From NCBI RefSeq assembly GCF_009858335.1, contig NZ_VMSE01000001.1:124001-188000 (forward strand): 64,000 nt of DNA. Direction: 5' to 3'. Below the pieces are notes generated by a model. It was given only the letters and a program-made list of their open reading frames with translations. It made no database searches and had not been told where the DNA came from. The DNA comes from Methylovorus glucosotrophus (GTDB taxonomy: Bacteria; Pseudomonadota; Gammaproteobacteria; Burkholderiales; Methylophilaceae). The translations under genes and the position numbers were made by a program. Below, piece by piece: positions 62,901-64,000 of the stretch. The number at the start of each line of letters is the position of its first letter. The first letter of the stretch is position 1.

Positions 62901-63255
62901 TGCTGGCATGGCTGTAGATGGCGACGGGGAGATTGGCATACGGCTGTGAAAAGTCATAAGTCGCATCGCGGTCCGGCGTGCGGAACATCATGTCGATGAC
63001 ATCCGCATCTCCGTTGAGCAACGCTTGCTGGGCCTGATCCCAGTGGGTGGCGATCAGCTCGACCTTGATGCCGGTCTCCTGCTCCCAGCGTTTCCAGATA
63101 TCCATCTGGTACCCCTCCAGATTTCCGCTGGCATCGCGAAACAGATAAGGCGGGTAATTATCATCCGAGATGACGCGCAAGGTTTGTGGCTGGGCGTGTG
63201 CGGAGATGGCAGAAAAACCGAGCAGCGCCAGTGCCATGATGTGCGCCATGCACAT
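59968..63255 (-). CDS. sensory GGDEF-EAL protein with periplasmic SBP domain and PAS domains
   Basis: 1095 residues from ATG 63255; the frame is open to a TTG at 63420. A signal-like helix (MALALLGFSAISAHA) is followed by a bacterial extracellular solute-binding domain type 3 (LRVISDDNYPPYLFRDASGN; GFLIGVQAGDACIERL) and a membrane helix (APALGLLSLVGAIVLLWIFLL). Next come at least three PAS/PAC units (MLGYTPDELEP; LGLNHYDVHPDIP; MTGYSLEEVIGKNPKIL). GGDEF follows (GRLGGDEFTVI; the inhibition site is degenerate, KETD), then EAL (AEALIRWQHPELGF; DDFGTGYSSLSYLK). It probably turns a periplasmic amino-acid-like signal into cyclic-di-GMP turnover. Confidence 0.93.
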   Translation of the reverse strand: MCMAHIMALALLGFSAISAHAQPQTLRVISDDNYPPYLFRDASGNLEGYQMDIWKRWEQETGIKVELIATHWDQAQQALLNGDADVIDMMFRTPDRDATYDFSQPYANLPVAIYSHASIPGIASAHDLRGFLIGVQAGDACIERLRADSVTNFKLYPDYTSLIKGALDEQVKLFCMDEYPANYYLYKLDPTQKYRKAFQLYQGQFHYAVKKGATDTLQLIESGMARIPREDKIEMFQKWVGQSPVLLPYSRYIAPALGLLSLVGAIVLLWIFLLRRSVKTKTAELANQHQRLQQIIDGTAAGTWEWDIRSGDCIVNPRWAEMLGYTPDELEPCTADSCRALCHPDDLEQLVQALEAHLRGETDYFASESRRRHKNGHWIWVADRGRVTRRSPQGEALTMSGTRLEITKLKLAENTLKQAVEQQKMFIQQAPICVAMFDRDMRYLACSNQWQEEFGHQQGSLLGLNHYDVHPDIPEKWRQAHQRALAGERLEEEEDLWIRADGQHLWTRWMITPWMDDSQTIQGIIISSENISARKQAEEELRLAHTVFEHSSEAMLVTDADNNIITINPAFSEMTGYSLEEVIGKNPKILSSGRQGKEFYQELWNTLETSGEWRGEIWNRRKSGEEYAEWLAINNIYGEDGKLFRRVALFSDITEKKRADALIWNQANYDLLTQLPNRRLFSDRLQQEIKKSQHDHSQFALLFIDLDRFKEVNDTLGHSHGDYLLIEASHRIQRHLKETDTVGRLGGDEFTVIIANLPDPSVMTLIAQRVLDALAAPYDLEGEIVYLSASIGITVFPEDATTSAELLKNADQAMYEAKKNGRNRFSFFTPMMQAMAQARMRMMRDLRNALALSQYTVYFQPIVDLSSQRIHKAEALIRWQHPELGFVSPAEFIPLAEETGLIHEIGDWVFQQSAQLVKQCIPIVGDDFQVSVNKSPVQFRDRTQAHQDWMEYLSGLGLSGHNIVVEITEGLLLNADSGISDKLLHFRDAGMQVAIDDFGTGYSSLSYLKKFDIDYLKIDQSFVRNLSGDGEDLALCEAIATMAHKLDLRVIAEGVETTAQRDLLAQIGCDYGQGYLFSRPVPADEFMQLLERSAA

Positions 63256-63558
63256 GCGGTTGGCCAGACGCCGGGTTTGAGGCAACAACCAACCTGCCAC
63301 TACGCGGTTTAATGCACCGGTAGCGTAGCTTTTAGGGCTGATGTCGAGAGCGACGCGCAATGTAGTTGTGCCAATATTCAAGAGAGATGGGGCGGCGTTG
63401 AGCCAGCCTGAAGTGAGCAAACCCCATGCCCTGCTTTATTATTTTTAGGCCCTTCGGGTGCGTGAGCTGCAAGCCTAAACAAGTTGCCGGGGATGTGCAA
63501 TAGTCTGCGATCGGCATGGGGCGGTGTAAAATGCAGCAGCCCACTTCGCCTGCCTATC

Positions 63559-64000
63559 ATGCTGCCCTTGACGCCCACTTCCCATTATCTTGCTGCGTAT
63601 CCCGCCAGCCTTGTCACACAGGCGCTTGATGTTATTCGGCAGGGAAAACTCGCGGAGATTTTTCTGGCGAAATACCCTGAGCCGCATACCATCCGAACCG
63701 ACAAAGGCCTGTACGATTTTGTGGTGAAAATAAAAGACGAGTACCTGCGCAATAGCGGACAACTTAGCCGGGTAGCATACGACAGCAAACTGCACATCGT
63801 GCGTCATGCGCTGGGCACGCATACGGCCATCTCGCGGGTGCAGGGCGGCAAGCTCAAAGCCAAGCGCGAGCTGCATGTGTCGGGGTTATTTCGCAGCATG
63901 CCGGAGGCATTCTTGCGCATGATCGTGGTACATGAACTGGCGCATTTCAAGGAGCGCGACCACGACAAGGCGTTTTACCAGTTATGTTGCTATATGGAGC
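63559..64000 (+). CDS. YgjP-like zinc metallopeptidase, 3' end outside the window
   Basis: 147 codons are visible from ATG 63559; the gene is cut by the right edge. The zinc-binding HELAHFKERDHDKAF (HEXXH with a third His) and the preceding RSMPEAFLRMIVV match the YgjP/DUF45 (M48-related) family. Function is unknown in most species. The ATG lacks a clear ribosome binding site, so the start may be a little off. Confidence 0.75.
   Translation, partial: MLPLTPTSHYLAAYPASLVTQALDVIRQGKLAEIFLAKYPEPHTIRTDKGLYDFVVKIKDEYLRNSGQLSRVAYDSKLHIVRHALGTHTAISRVQGGKLKAKRELHVSGLFRSMPEAFLRMIVVHELAHFKERDHDKAFYQLCCYME

Overview
The window (GC a little over half) reads as chromosomal DNA of a betaproteobacterial methylotroph, most likely Methylophilaceae and Methylovorus- or Methylobacillus-like. 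The pointers are three separate genes for PqqA, the precursor peptide of the methanol dehydrogenase cofactor PQQ; a sucrose-synthesis operon (fruK, a sucrose-phosphate synthase/phosphatase fusion, amylosucrase) of the type known from methylotrophs; and betaproteobacterial-type housekeeping genes (85-residue IF-1, RdgC, HU, thiS-thiG, ApaG). The genus is inferred. I see no tRNA, rRNA, CRISPR array, insertion sequence or prophage.

Layout. 0-3 kb: minus-strand glycan genes (DegT-type aminotransferase, TPR/SPINDLY-type glycosyltransferase). 3.2-5.9 kb: thiS-thiG-apaG-mltA. 5.9-11.6 kb: minus-strand genes for a YgiD-like dioxygenase, DoxX, pqqA copy 1, an entericidin-like lipoprotein, and an arsR-aas-lplT lysophospholipid-repair operon. 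11.7-18.6 kb: a 2OG-Fe oxygenase, two cyclic-di-GMP proteins and an MFS exporter. 19-25 kb: sucrose operon ending in an MscS channel. 25.5-30.6 kb: TonB-like protein, YbaL-type antiporter, pqqA copy 2, HU, dienelactone hydrolase. 30.7-35.2 kb: pqqA copy 3 and a fecI-fecR-TonB-dependent receptor system under a Fur box. 35-45.5 kb: large AsmA-like protein, protease-TPR protein, RND efflux pair with a convergent AraC regulator. 45.5-64 kb: mixed single genes (infA, cold-shock gene, HlyC/CorC protein, selO, rdgC, Hsp70-like gene, mgtC, DedA-rhodanese fusion, LysR/SDR pair), a small motility-type gene behind a sigma-28 promoter, a large sensory GGDEF-EAL protein, and a YgjP-like metallopeptidase cut by the window end.

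The most interesting signal is the set of three scattered one-gene pqqA units. Each has its own terminator, and each carries the same upstream array of TCATGA boxes with fixed spacing (TCATGA, 8 nt, TCATGA, 3 nt, TCATGA in plus-strand order). A -10-like hexamer lies 31-33 nt downstream of the proximal box, and the ATG 100-115 nt from it. Copy 1 has a fourth box that makes the array symmetric. This looks like a dedicated regulon for PqqA supply, run by a regulator not seen here.

Other connected sets: fruK, sps-spp and ams overlap or abut and are followed by mscS, which suggests an osmotic operon (make, convert and release solute). ArsR, aas and lplT form a regulated phospholipid-repair unit. 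fecI, fecR and the receptor form a cell-surface signalling iron-uptake unit.
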